Source of the DNA: SZUA-217 sp034658975 | GTDB lineage: Bacteria > Actinomycetota > Acidimicrobiia > Spongiisociales > ZC4RG35 | Assembly: GCA_034658975.1 (NCBI GenBank) | Contig: JAYEGJ010000165.1 | Span: 1-21,618 of the forward strand | Length of the DNA stretch: 21,618 nt | Reading direction: 5' to 3' | Shown here: positions 1 through 6,832 of the stretch, one piece after another | Numbering within the stretch: the first letter of the stretch is position 1 | How the letters are laid out: each line of letters opens with the position of its first letter | The notes under the pieces: generated by a model | The model's database searches: none | Seen by the model: only the letters and a program-made list of their open reading frames with translations | Told to the model about the DNA's origin: nothing | Translations under genes and position numbers: made by a program

Positions 1-23
1 CGCACTCCGAGCAGGGTGTTCGG

Positions 24-97
24 TGGAGCTGAGGGGATTTGAACCCCTGACCCCCTCGTTGCGAACGAGGTGCTCTGCCAGGCTGAGCTACAGCCCC
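24..97 (-). tRNA. tRNA-Ala (anticodon CGC)
   Basis: On the minus strand a 74-nt cloverleaf can be drawn completely. The acceptor stem GGGGCTG pairs with CAGCTCC and includes the G3:U70 wobble pair that specifies alanine. The anticodon stem CCTCG/CGAGG closes the 7-nt loop TTCGCAA, so the anticodon is CGC and reads GCG codons. The T arm is AGGGG-TTCAAAT-CCCCT. The discriminator base is A. The 3' CCA is not encoded (the bases after A are CCG), so CCA would be added by the nucleotidyltransferase. Confidence 0.95.
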
Positions 98-112
98 TTG
101 CGGGGAGTCGGG

Positions 113-118
113 ATTCTA
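113..118 (-). promoter_or_regulatory. Candidate -10 box of the tRNA-Ala promoter
   Basis: TAGAAT on the minus strand matches TATAAT in five of six positions. It would start a transcript around 106, about 9 nt before the mature tRNA 5' end. No good -35 hexamer is visible at 16-18 nt spacing, so this is a plausible but incomplete promoter. Confidence 0.35.
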
Positions 119-237
119 CCGACGACCGCGCACTGGGCCAGATCAGCGAACTCTCGAGGCTGTTTGACCCATATATGGGCCCTAGTACCTCAGGTCCGCT
201 ATCTGCGCAGACCGGGACGCCACATCGCGGGCGAAAA

Positions 238-269
238 GAATCGGGGGCTGGAACACCAGCCCCCGATTC
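238..269 (-). terminator. Rho-independent terminator of the rhodanese/molybdoenzyme operon
   Basis: A perfect 14-bp inverted repeat (238-251 against 256-269) with the 4-nt loop AACA forms a very strong GC-rich hairpin. On the minus strand it is followed directly by CTTTTC (run of four T), whereas the plus-strand side has no T run. It lies 43 nt beyond the stop codon of the rhodanese lipoprotein, so it most likely ends that minus-strand operon and shields the tRNA from read-through. Confidence 0.8.
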
Positions 270-311
270 CCGTTTATCCCATTAGCTGGGAAAACGGTAT
301 CAATCGATCGG

Positions 312-1265
312 TTATGACTCGACCGGGAATCCTTCATCGGCCCAACTGGCCCACGTCGAGGAGTAACCCTTGTCGTTGTCGTTGCCGAGGATGTGGATGA
401 TCGGCGTCGCCAATGCGGCACGCCATCCGGACCCGCAATAGTGGATCATCGACGTGTCGGTCGGGAACTCGACATCTGTGGTGCCAAGCTGACGAACCGG
501 AACGTTGATGGCTCCGGCCATGTGGCCGTCGGCGAACTCGTCCGGCTCGCGGACGTCGACGACGAAGGCACCGGCGTCGATGGCATCGCTGACGTTCTGA
601 GCGTCACCGGCTGTGAGCCAGCCTTCGGGGATGCTGTTCAGGAACTCGTCGACGGCGGCGACCAGCTCGGGCTGAAGCCCGGGGTCACCAACGACTTCGG
701 CCTCGACCGGCTCGAGGTTGACTTCCTCACCGGCTTCGGTCCAGCCGACCCAGCCGGCGGGATATCCCTTGACGTTGTCGTAGCCCATCATCGCCAGCGT
801 TGAGGTGGCCATGCCACCACGCCAACCAGATTTGCAGTACACGAACACTTGACGATCGGTCGGAATCTTGTCGAGGTTGTCGGCAAGAGTCCGGAGCGGG
901 ATGTTGATCGCATCCATGATGTGACCTTCCGCGTACTCGCCCGTTTCGCGAACGTCGATGATCAAGGCATCACTGGCCTCGACCGCGGCCTTGAAGTCCT
1001 CTAGCTCCTTCACCATCATCCATCCATCGGGGATGCTGGCTGCGTAGTCGATAACTGCCGCTTCGACATCGAAGACTTCAACAGCCTCGGTTGTCTCGGT
1101 GGCTACGGCTTCGGTGGTGTCGACCGCCCCTGCCAGTGTTGTCGTCGACGCCAGCGGCGAGCTGGGGTCGAGGGTTGTGTCGGTTGCCGTGCTACTGCCA
1201 CAGGCAGTCATAGCGAGCGCTAGCGCCATCAATAGGGCGATGAGGCCCTTTCGACGATGCATCAT
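312..1265 (-). CDS. Lipoprotein with two rhodanese domains
   Basis: Putative extracytoplasmic sulfurtransferase of 317 aa. A lipoprotein signal peptide (MMHRRKG, hydrophobic stretch, lipobox LAMTAC) gives a lipidated Cys22. A Thr/Ala/Glu-rich linker (about 24-65) leads to two rhodanese domains. The first (about 85-175) has DVRETGEYAEGH and the active-site loop CKSGWRGG with Cys144; the second (about 215-312) has DVREPDEFADGH and CGSGWRAA with Cys277. Both loops keep the catalytic cysteine, unlike many two-domain thiosulfate sulfurtransferases in which the N-terminal domain is inactive. AAAGGAAG lies about 7 nt before the ATG. The gene is last in the molybdoenzyme operon, 69 nt after the cytochrome b gene, and is followed by a terminator. 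The context suggests transfer of sulfane sulfur to or from that enzyme; the substrate is not proven. Confidence 0.85.
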   Translation of the reverse strand: MMHRRKGLIALLMALALAMTACGSSTATDTTLDPSSPLASTTTLAGAVDTTEAVATETTEAVEVFDVEAAVIDYAASIPDGWMMVKELEDFKAAVEASDALIIDVRETGEYAEGHIMDAINIPLRTLADNLDKIPTDRQVFVYCKSGWRGGMATSTLAMMGYDNVKGYPAGWVGWTEAGEEVNLEPVEAEVVGDPGLQPELVAAVDEFLNSIPEGWLTAGDAQNVSDAIDAGAFVVDVREPDEFADGHMAGAINVPVRQLGTTDVEFPTDTSMIHYCGSGWRAALATPIIHILGNDNDKGYSSTWASWADEGFPVES

Positions 1266-1334
1266 TTCTGTCTTCCTTTCATTGTTCCTGGCACGAGCCG
1301 ACGGCCGGCCCTACCCCAGGCTTCTGATTTAGAA

Positions 1335-2027
1335 CTATTCAGCGTCATGGGGAGGCTGCTCTCCCTCGCTCGATGCAGACGCTGCTGCTTCGGCCTCCAG
1401 TTCCGCGACCCACTTCGGGTGCTCGAGTCGCGCATCGACCTCCTCGACCCATCCTGTGGTCATGCCGGAGATCGCCTTGTAGACGTATGTGAAGTAGAGG
1501 TGCCCGACCAGGAACAAGGTCAGGAGAAGCATCGAGATGTCGTGTGCAACCACAACCCAGGCGAGACCGGTCTCGCCGAGCGACGACTTGAAGAACCACA
1601 GCAGCAACCCGCTGACCACAACGGTGGCGGATATGAGGATCACCGCAGCGTGGTGCAACTTCTGACCTGCGTTGAGCCTGCCCGCCGGCGGCATCTCCTC
1701 GGCGTGACCGAGAACGTAGGGAATGATGTGCACCAGCCACGCGCGATCGTCCTTGTCGAAGTGGAACGAGTCGTAGACCAGTTCCTTGGCTCCCTCCCGG
1801 TCGGTGACCAGATACACGAGCGGCACAGCTATGAAGAGCACAGCACCGAAGCGGTGAATCATCCTGGAGGCGCCCCCCGCTGCCAAGAAACCGAGCGGGT
1901 CCCAGAGCAGGACGAGCCCCGTCAGCAGAAGGAGCACGAACGAGGAGGCCAGCAGAAAGTGCACACTCCTCTGGGTCCTGCGGTAGCGGAGGATCACATG
2001 TTCCTCTTTGTTGATGCTCGTGACCAC
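1335..2027 (-). CDS. Cytochrome b561-type membrane subunit of the molybdoenzyme (FdnI/PhsC-like)
   Basis: Membrane anchor and quinone-reactive subunit of about 230 aa, family of formate dehydrogenase gamma and thiosulfate reductase PhsC (cytochrome b, PF01292). Four hydrophobic segments are visible (about 24-42, 57-74, 124-144, 157-182). Candidate heme ligands are His23, His58, His125/126, His162 and His176. The C-terminal GMTTGWVEEVDARLEHPKW matches the family's usual ending (MTxGWV...HPxW), followed by an acidic Ala/Ser-rich tail. I chose the GTG at 2027 because GGAGGT lies 6 nt upstream; the GTG at 2033 overlaps the preceding stop codon but has no room for a ribosome site. It would pass electrons between the membrane quinone pool and the ferredoxin subunit. 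Confidence 0.85.
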   Translation of the reverse strand: MVTSINKEEHVILRYRRTQRSVHFLLASSFVLLLLTGLVLLWDPLGFLAAGGASRMIHRFGAVLFIAVPLVYLVTDREGAKELVYDSFHFDKDDRAWLVHIIPYVLGHAEEMPPAGRLNAGQKLHHAAVILISATVVVSGLLLWFFKSSLGETGLAWVVVAHDISMLLLTLFLVGHLYFTYVYKAISGMTTGWVEEVDARLEHPKWVAELEAEAAASASSEGEQPPHDAE

Positions 2028-2029
2028 CG

Positions 2030-2797
2030 TCACACCTCCTCCGCCTCGGATCCGGACCCAGCGGATACCTCGGCGGCCTCGAGTTCCTTCACTTCTGCCA
2101 TGTGGTTCCGTCTGGCGATGACACCGGCAACTCCGGCGGCTACAGCCGTGGCTCCGATCGCCCCGATCGACACCGGCTGGACAACGCTCTGCCATGCCTG
2201 AGCCATGAGTGGCGGGTGCGGATCTCTGGGGAGGCCGACCACTTCGGGGTCGTCAGTCAGGACCATGATCACGCCGAGCCCGCCGGCCTGGGTTTCCCCG
2301 TAGACCTGTGCGTTGGGGTAATGAGCCCTCAGCGCCTCTGCCCGGATTCGCGCCTTCCGCAGGATTTCCTCCCGCTCGCCGTATTCGAGGGCACCGTTCG
2401 GGCAAGTCTTGACACACCATGGGATACCACCGGCCTCGGTGGTCTCCTTGCAGCCGTCACACTTGGATGAGAGGCCGTCGAAGAGCACCGGGACTTCGTA
2501 GGGGCATGACTCGACGCAGTACCCACAGCCCGAGCAAGCATCGCGATCGAGCCTGGTGAGACCGTCTTCCTTGTAGAGGGCCCCGGTGGGGCACACTGAG
2601 ACACAGGCCGCATCGGTGCAGTGGAGGCAGCGATGGTTGTCAAAGCCTCCCTCGAGATTGGGGTAGGCACCGCGGACCTGCTCGTTGATCTTGATGTAGC
2701 TGAGTCCCGACGGGAGCTCATTCCCGGTCTTGCAGGCAACGGTGCAGGCTTCACAACCGATGCAACGGCCGAGGTCGAGGAGGAATGCCTGGGCCAC
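2030..2797 (-). CDS. Four-cluster [4Fe-4S] ferredoxin subunit with membrane anchor (FdnH/PhsB-like)
   Basis: Electron-transfer subunit of 255 aa. Sixteen cysteines form four clusters: C12/15/18/22, C57/60/65/69, C88/91/94/98 and C113/116/128/132, the standard layout of the beta subunits of complex iron-sulfur molybdoenzymes. A C-terminal hydrophobic helix (about 203-228) followed by Arg-Arg is an anchor like that of formate dehydrogenase FdnH; PhsB and PsrB proteins usually lack it. The GTG start has the ribosome site AAGGAGGT 5 nt upstream, built into the last codons of the preceding gene, whose stop is only 1 nt away. It has no signal peptide, so export would occur together with the Tat-bearing catalytic subunit. 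It connects that subunit with cytochrome b. Confidence 0.9.
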   Translation of the reverse strand: MAQAFLLDLGRCIGCEACTVACKTGNELPSGLSYIKINEQVRGAYPNLEGGFDNHRCLHCTDAACVSVCPTGALYKEDGLTRLDRDACSGCGYCVESCPYEVPVLFDGLSSKCDGCKETTEAGGIPWCVKTCPNGALEYGEREEILRKARIRAEALRAHYPNAQVYGETQAGGLGVIMVLTDDPEVVGLPRDPHPPLMAQAWQSVVQPVSIGAIGATAVAAGVAGVIARRNHMAEVKELEAAEVSAGSGSEAEEV

Positions 2798-2798
2798 G

Positions 2799-5072
2799 TC
2801 ACACCTCCTTCAGGATCTTGACGAAGTTGATTCGCATCCCGGCCCCACCGCTGATCGGATCCAGTGCGTACCGTGTCTGGAGGACGGTGTCGCTGGCTCC
2901 CGCACCGTTGGCACGGGAGAGGCCCGGGGCGTTGTGCCCGAAACCATGGGGCATGAACACGGCGTCCGTTCGGATCCGCTGTGTCGCCTTTACCTTGACG
3001 GGCCCGGATCTGGCCCCATCCTGGTTCTCGAGCCAGACCTCCTCGCCGTCCTTCACCCCTTCGGTGGAGGCGGCGTCCTCGTTGAGCCACACCTCGTTCT
3101 CGGGGTAGACCTCATTGAGCACCGGAGTGTTCTGGGTCTTGGCAAAGGTGTGCACCGGGGTGCGTCCGTAGAGCAATCGATAGAAGCCGTTCGGCGGCTC
3201 CTCGGTGGCCTCATAAACGGGCATCGGGTCGAATCCGTTGTCCTCCAGTGCCTGGGAGAAGAGCTCGATCTTCCCGGAAGGAGTGTGGAACGGGCTGTCT
3301 TCGCCGTAGTCCTCAAAATAGGGCTTGCCACTCTGGACCAGCACGCCACCGTCGGCATGCAGCTTCTCGAGGCTGGAGCCAACCGAGCGGAGCTCGTGGT
3401 TCAAGTACTCCTCGATGTCCTCCCACTTGAAGTAGGACTCGAGCCCGACGCGGAGAGCTAGTTCACGGGCCATCCACCAACCGGGCTTGGTGTCGTAGAG
3501 AGGTGGGACCGCAGGCTCTCGCATTGCGATGTAGGGAGTCTTGTGGGAGCACGCCCACAGCGAGTCGTAACGCTCGAGGTAGGTGGCCTCGGGGAGCACG
3601 ACGTCGGCCCAGGCCACGTGCTCCATCGGCAGGACGTCGATGGCGACGACCAGATCGAGGGCCTTGAGGGCCTCGATCGTGCGCTCCTTGTTGGGGATGG
3701 AGTTGAGGAAGTTCACCCCGTAGATGATCAGCCCCTCGATCCGATAGGGATCGCCGGTGATCATCGGGTCGATCAGTTCCTGAAGAGCGGTGGCGCCCCG
3801 CCAGAAGTCTTCCCTGGCGCCGTCGGCGCGGGCCTTTCCGGTCGGTCCGAGCGGCAGCACGTCGGAGGCCTCTTCTTCGCCGGCGGAGCAACCGCCGGAG
3901 CTGCCGGCCACGGCAAACGGCGGATGGGGGTATTCCTCGAGGAAAGCACCCTTGTTGAAGTACATGCCGCCGTGGCGGCCGTAGGCGCCGAGCAGGGCAT
4001 TGATCAGGTAGGTGGCCCGCATGCGCTGGGTGTCATTGCCGTACCAGGTGACGTGACGCCCGGGCATGATGACCGACTGCGGGCTGTTGTCGGCCATGAC
4101 CCTTGCCGTCTCCCGAATCTTGTCCGCCGGCAGGTCGGTGATCTGGGCGGCCCACTCGGGGGTGAACTCCTGTACGTGGGCCTGAAGCTGTTCGAACCCG
4201 ACCGTCCACTCGGCGACGTACTCGGCGTCATAACGCTCTTCGGTGATGATCACGTTCATCCACGCGAGGAGAAGGGCGGTGTCCGTTCCGGGCTTGATGG
4301 GGAGCCAGTAGTCGGCCTTGGTGGCTGCCGAGGAAAATCTCGGGTCCACGACGATGACCTTCCCACCGCGGCTCCACATGTTGGAGAAGTCCTGCATCAC
4401 GGTGTTGCGAGTGTCCTCGCCAATGTGACTGCCGATCAGGGTGAGGCATTGAAGCTCATCCCAGTCGACGGGCTCATGCCCGCCCACGGCCGAGCCGTAT
4501 GTGAGTTGTGCCGCTTCCTCGCGCGGGCTGAGGCAAAGACTCGACGATGGTTTGGCGGCATTGGGAGTTCCCCATGCCTGGGCGAACAGGTCGGTGAACC
4601 AGAAGTCGCCCGAGGTGTGCCCGGCGATGGCCAGGGCCTCGGGACCGGACCGCTCCTTGATCTCTGCCAGCTTGTCGGCGATGAATTCGAGAGCTTGCTC
4701 CCAGGAGACCTCCTGGAACTTGCCCTCGCCTCGGGCACCGGTGCGCATCATCGGGGCCTGGAGACGATCGGTGTCGTACATGAACGACACGCCGCCCTGC
4801 CCTCGGGCGCACAGCATCCCGCGGCTCTTGGGGTCACGCGGGTTACCGTCGATCTTGCGCACCTCGCCGTTGACGGTCTTGACGACGATGCCGCATCTCC
4901 ACGGGCACATGTCGCAGTAGTTGTAGGTGGTCTGGATCTCACCCTCGCGGTACCAAGGTGTGTTGCCGTCGATGGCCTGTGCTGTTGCGGGCATGAGACC
5001 GGTCATCCCGGCGGCGACTGCGCTTGCTTTCAGTAAAGAGCGGCGAGTGATCTGAAGGTCGACGCGTCCCAT
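2799..5072 (-). CDS. Tat-exported molybdopterin oxidoreductase, thiosulfate/polysulfide reductase-like catalytic subunit
   Basis: Mo-bisPGD catalytic subunit of 757 aa, close to the length of thiosulfate reductase PhsA. The N-terminus carries a twin-arginine signal (ITRRSLLKAS, Arg10-Arg11) ending near AQA. Cys53, Cys56, Cys60 and Cys88 bind the proximal [4Fe-4S] cluster. In SSSLCLSPREEA, Cys180 is the likely molybdenum ligand; it is followed by Leu rather than the His seen in formate dehydrogenases, which favours the PhsA/PsrA side of the family. The molybdopterin oxidoreductase and C-terminal dinucleotide-binding domains are both present, the latter with YGRTPVHTFAKTQNTP. I chose the ATG at 5072 because it precedes the Tat motif and AGGGG lies about 9 nt upstream; the reading frame stays open further upstream. 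Tetrathionate, sulfite or other substrates cannot be excluded. No TorD-like chaperone gene is adjacent. Confidence 0.85.
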   Translation of the reverse strand: MGRVDLQITRRSLLKASAVAAGMTGLMPATAQAIDGNTPWYREGEIQTTYNYCDMCPWRCGIVVKTVNGEVRKIDGNPRDPKSRGMLCARGQGGVSFMYDTDRLQAPMMRTGARGEGKFQEVSWEQALEFIADKLAEIKERSGPEALAIAGHTSGDFWFTDLFAQAWGTPNAAKPSSSLCLSPREEAAQLTYGSAVGGHEPVDWDELQCLTLIGSHIGEDTRNTVMQDFSNMWSRGGKVIVVDPRFSSAATKADYWLPIKPGTDTALLLAWMNVIITEERYDAEYVAEWTVGFEQLQAHVQEFTPEWAAQITDLPADKIRETARVMADNSPQSVIMPGRHVTWYGNDTQRMRATYLINALLGAYGRHGGMYFNKGAFLEEYPHPPFAVAGSSGGCSAGEEEASDVLPLGPTGKARADGAREDFWRGATALQELIDPMITGDPYRIEGLIIYGVNFLNSIPNKERTIEALKALDLVVAIDVLPMEHVAWADVVLPEATYLERYDSLWACSHKTPYIAMREPAVPPLYDTKPGWWMARELALRVGLESYFKWEDIEEYLNHELRSVGSSLEKLHADGGVLVQSGKPYFEDYGEDSPFHTPSGKIELFSQALEDNGFDPMPVYEATEEPPNGFYRLLYGRTPVHTFAKTQNTPVLNEVYPENEVWLNEDAASTEGVKDGEEVWLENQDGARSGPVKVKATQRIRTDAVFMPHGFGHNAPGLSRANGAGASDTVLQTRYALDPISGGAGMRINFVKILKEV

Positions 5073-5135
5073 GTCAAAGTACCCCTGACTGTTCAAGCGG
5101 TTTCGGAGAGGATCTGCGCTTGTGCATTTATTCAC

Positions 5136-5147
5136 ATATTCGAATAT
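5136..5147. promoter_or_regulatory. Perfect 12-bp palindrome, candidate operator of the molybdoenzyme operon
   Basis: ATATTCGAATAT is an exact palindrome in an AT-rich patch (about 5126-5149) that contrasts with the GC-rich surroundings. It lies 63 nt upstream of the chosen start of the molybdoenzyme gene, where a dimeric repressor or activator would bind. The size and symmetry resemble ArsR/SmtB-type or other winged-helix operators, but no regulator gene is in the window and the identity of the factor is unknown. Confidence 0.4.
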
Positions 5148-5245
5148 CTGCGTGCAAAGGTGTAGGGGACTAGGTCCCAAGTGGATGGGTCATGTTGCCC
5201 GCTGTCGCAGGGGCACTTCGGCCTCAGGGTCGGGTTATCGGCGTT

Positions 5246-5854
5246 CTAGCTGGAGCGAAGATCCTGGCGGAGACGCTCCTGGACCACCGTGGCGGTCAGG
5301 TCCGAGCGGGAACGCTCGACCAGGGATCGTGAAACATCGGTCGTACGGCGGAGAGAACTGGTCATGCCGTCGGGGTAGTCGACGGACGCCAGGAGATCGA
5401 CGATGCTGTCCATGTGCTCCAGCGTGGCCTCGGCCTCATCGAGCTTCTCGGAGCGTAGGAGATCGAGCATTCGACGACGCATCTCCCCCACTGCCTCGCC
5501 GAGTCCGTGGAGATATGGGACCGGATCGACTCCCAGGTCGGTGAACGTCGGGATCTCTTGTCCCAGAAAGATCGACTGTGTGATGCGCGCCTCGGAGTAC
5601 TCCTTGGCTGCGTCGGCAACAAACCCGGCGTGAACCATCTCGGGGTGACCCTCGAGAGCTTCGAAGATCGAGCCGAGGATCGAACCGGCCTCGGAGATCA
5701 ACTCCTCCGCATCGTCCCACTCCCGGCGATGGAGGGCGCGGATGCCGTTGGCCGACGAGCGAATGACCTTTCGGGAACCGGTGATGCCCTTCTCACGGGC
5801 GGCGAATCGTGCGTCGAGAATCGAGCGGATCTGGTCAATCGAGCCGGGGCTCAA
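5246..5854 (-). CDS. Translin family protein
   Basis: An all-helical protein of about 202 aa matching the prokaryotic translin family (PF01997, COG2178). Characteristic segments are GITGSRKVIRSSANGIRALHR near the N-terminus, DAAKEYSEA in the middle, and the C-terminal block VDYPDGMTSSLRR-TTDVSRSLVERSRSDLT. Eukaryotic translin binds single-stranded DNA and RNA and, with TRAX, forms the C3PO nuclease; the bacterial role is largely unknown. The acidic catalytic residues of TRAX are not evident by eye. The preferred start is a TTG at 5854 overlapping the upstream stop codon (TTGA); the frame is open further upstream but only into low-complexity shadow sequence, and no strong ribosome site is seen. 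It appears translationally coupled to the SepX-like gene. Confidence 0.8.
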   Translation of the reverse strand: MSPGSIDQIRSILDARFAAREKGITGSRKVIRSSANGIRALHRREWDDAEELISEAGSILGSIFEALEGHPEMVHAGFVADAAKEYSEARITQSIFLGQEIPTFTDLGVDPVPYLHGLGEAVGEMRRRMLDLLRSEKLDEAEATLEHMDSIVDLLASVDYPDGMTSSLRRTTDVSRSLVERSRSDLTATVVQERLRQDLRSS

Positions 5855-6291
5855 TTGGCGATGACTCGAACCTGAGGTTCTTCCCACTCGGCGGGACGCT
5901 CGGCCACATGGGTCAGCTTCAGGCGCATCTGCCTGCGCTGTTTCATCTGGGCAAGCATCGCCACATAGACACCAATCAGCGACATGAAAAAGGTACCGAC
6001 CAGAACCCATGCGAACGAGCCAAGAACCGCAGCAGCTACGAAGCTCACCAACGCGAGGATCGCCAGCGTTCCGAGCGTGCGACGCCTTCTGGATCTGATG
6101 ACATCCTTGTTGGATGATGCGAGGTCGGCTGCGGTGTGCTTCTGGACGTCAGCCACCGAATGAGACCAGCGGTCGAATTCGTCGGTCGAGCTCATCGAGG
6201 CTTCCTTGCGCTCACCGAAGACGGTCGGGAGCAGATACACGCTCCAAACGGCTGCAATCACCAGCAAACCAACGATGACACTCGTTTCCAT
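5851..6291 (-). CDS. SepX/GlpR-like actinobacterial membrane protein
   Basis: Membrane protein of 146 aa with an N-terminal helix (about 5-24), a cytoplasmic linker containing DEFDRWSHSVADVQKH, a basic RSRRRR cluster (67-71), two more helices (about 73-92 and 96-114) and a short basic then acidic tail. This order and the position beside moeA/galU match the divisome protein SepX/GlpR of Streptomyces and Mycobacterium (Rv0996 type), but those proteins are over 300 aa, so this is a minimal version. Similarity is weak, so the name is inferred from topology and synteny. GAGG lies 4 nt before the ATG. The stop codon overlaps the putative TTG start of the translin gene. Confidence 0.55.
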   Translation of the reverse strand: METSVIVGLLVIAAVWSVYLLPTVFGERKEASMSSTDEFDRWSHSVADVQKHTAADLASSNKDVIRSRRRRTLGTLAILALVSFVAAAVLGSFAWVLVGTFFMSLIGVYVAMLAQMKQRRQMRLKLTHVAERPAEWEEPQVRVIAN

Positions 6292-6318
6292 TTACCTCAG
6301 TAGCTCCGTCCAATGTCG

Positions 6319-6348
6319 AGCGTAATATCCCACTGCGCCTTCAATCAA
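6319..6348 (-). promoter_or_regulatory. Candidate promoter of the SepX-like/translin pair
   Basis: On the minus strand TTGATT (6348-6343) is followed after 18 bp by TACGCT (6324-6319). Transcription would begin near 6312 and give a leader of about 20 nt that carries the GAGG ribosome site. The -35 element overlaps the moaC stop codon, so the pair could be transcribed separately from the plsY-moaC operon. Confidence 0.45.
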
Positions 6349-6832
6349 CGACCTCCGACCGAACCCACTCACCGGTTCTCCCACCAGCCTTCTTGAGAAG
6401 ACGAACCGATTCGATGGTTACGCCACGCTCGATCCCTTTGACCATGTCATAGATCGTGAGCGCAGCCGTCGAGACAGCAGTCATGGCCTCCATCTCCACG
6501 CCGGTCTTGCCCGTAGTGGAAACGGTAGCGACGATCCGAATTCCATGCCCACTTGGCTCCAGGAAAACCTCGACTCCGGTCAGAGGAATCGGATGACACA
6601 GGGGGATCAACTCAGCCGTCTTCTTCGCACCCATTATTCCGGCGATTCGAGCCACCGCGGAGGCGTCTCCTTTGGGAAGGTCACCGGCGAAAAACCTGTC
6701 GGCCAGTTCGTCGGGCAACGCTACGAATCCTTCGGCGACCGCGACTCGACCGGTCGAGGGCTTGTCACCCACCTCGACCATATGGACCTCGCCCTTGTCG
6801 TTCAGGTGCGTGAATTCTGCATCATTGCTCAT
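6341..6832 (-). CDS. moaC: Cyclic pyranopterin monophosphate synthase MoaC
   Basis: Converts 3',8-cyclo-7,8-dihydro-GTP (the MoaA product) to cyclic pyranopterin monophosphate in molybdenum cofactor synthesis. At 163 aa it has normal family length. Hallmarks are FTHLNDKGEVHMVEVGDK at the N-terminus, AKKTAELIPLCHPIPLTGV (69-87), TGKTGVEMEAMTAVS (107-121) and TIYDMVKGIERG. Lys54, Asp129 and Lys132 sit where the catalytic Lys51, Asp128 and Lys131 of the E. coli enzyme are expected. The ATG lies inside the end of moeA (11-nt overlap), so the two are translationally coupled. MoaA, MoaE and MoaD are not in the window. Confidence 0.97.
   Translation of the reverse strand: MSNDAEFTHLNDKGEVHMVEVGDKPSTGRVAVAEGFVALPDELADRFFAGDLPKGDASAVARIAGIMGAKKTAELIPLCHPIPLTGVEVFLEPSGHGIRIVATVSTTGKTGVEMEAMTAVSTAALTIYDMVKGIERGVTIESVRLLKKAGGRTGEWVRSEVVD

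Noticed and set aside
1257..2201. 314-codon open frame on the plus strand opposite the cytochrome b gene
   Set aside because: Rich in His, Arg and Gln with no domain, typical of a reverse-frame shadow.
3543..5036. 497-codon open frame on the plus strand opposite the molybdoenzyme gene
   Set aside because: It is the antisense shadow of a conserved, motif-rich gene in high-GC DNA; the translation shows no recognisable domain.
2799..5072. Formate dehydrogenase with selenocysteine
   Set aside because: No in-frame TGA at the active site; the ligand is Cys180 followed by Leu, not the (Sec/Cys)-His of formate dehydrogenases.
5166..5178. Hairpin GGGAC/GTCCC after the translin gene as a terminator
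   Set aside because: Only 5 bp with a 3-nt loop and no T run on either strand.
5246..5854. TorD-type chaperone for the neighbouring Tat molybdoenzyme
   Set aside because: The helical content and position suggested it, but the GITGSRKVIR and LRR-x-x-DVSRSLVERSRSDLT motifs identify translin instead.
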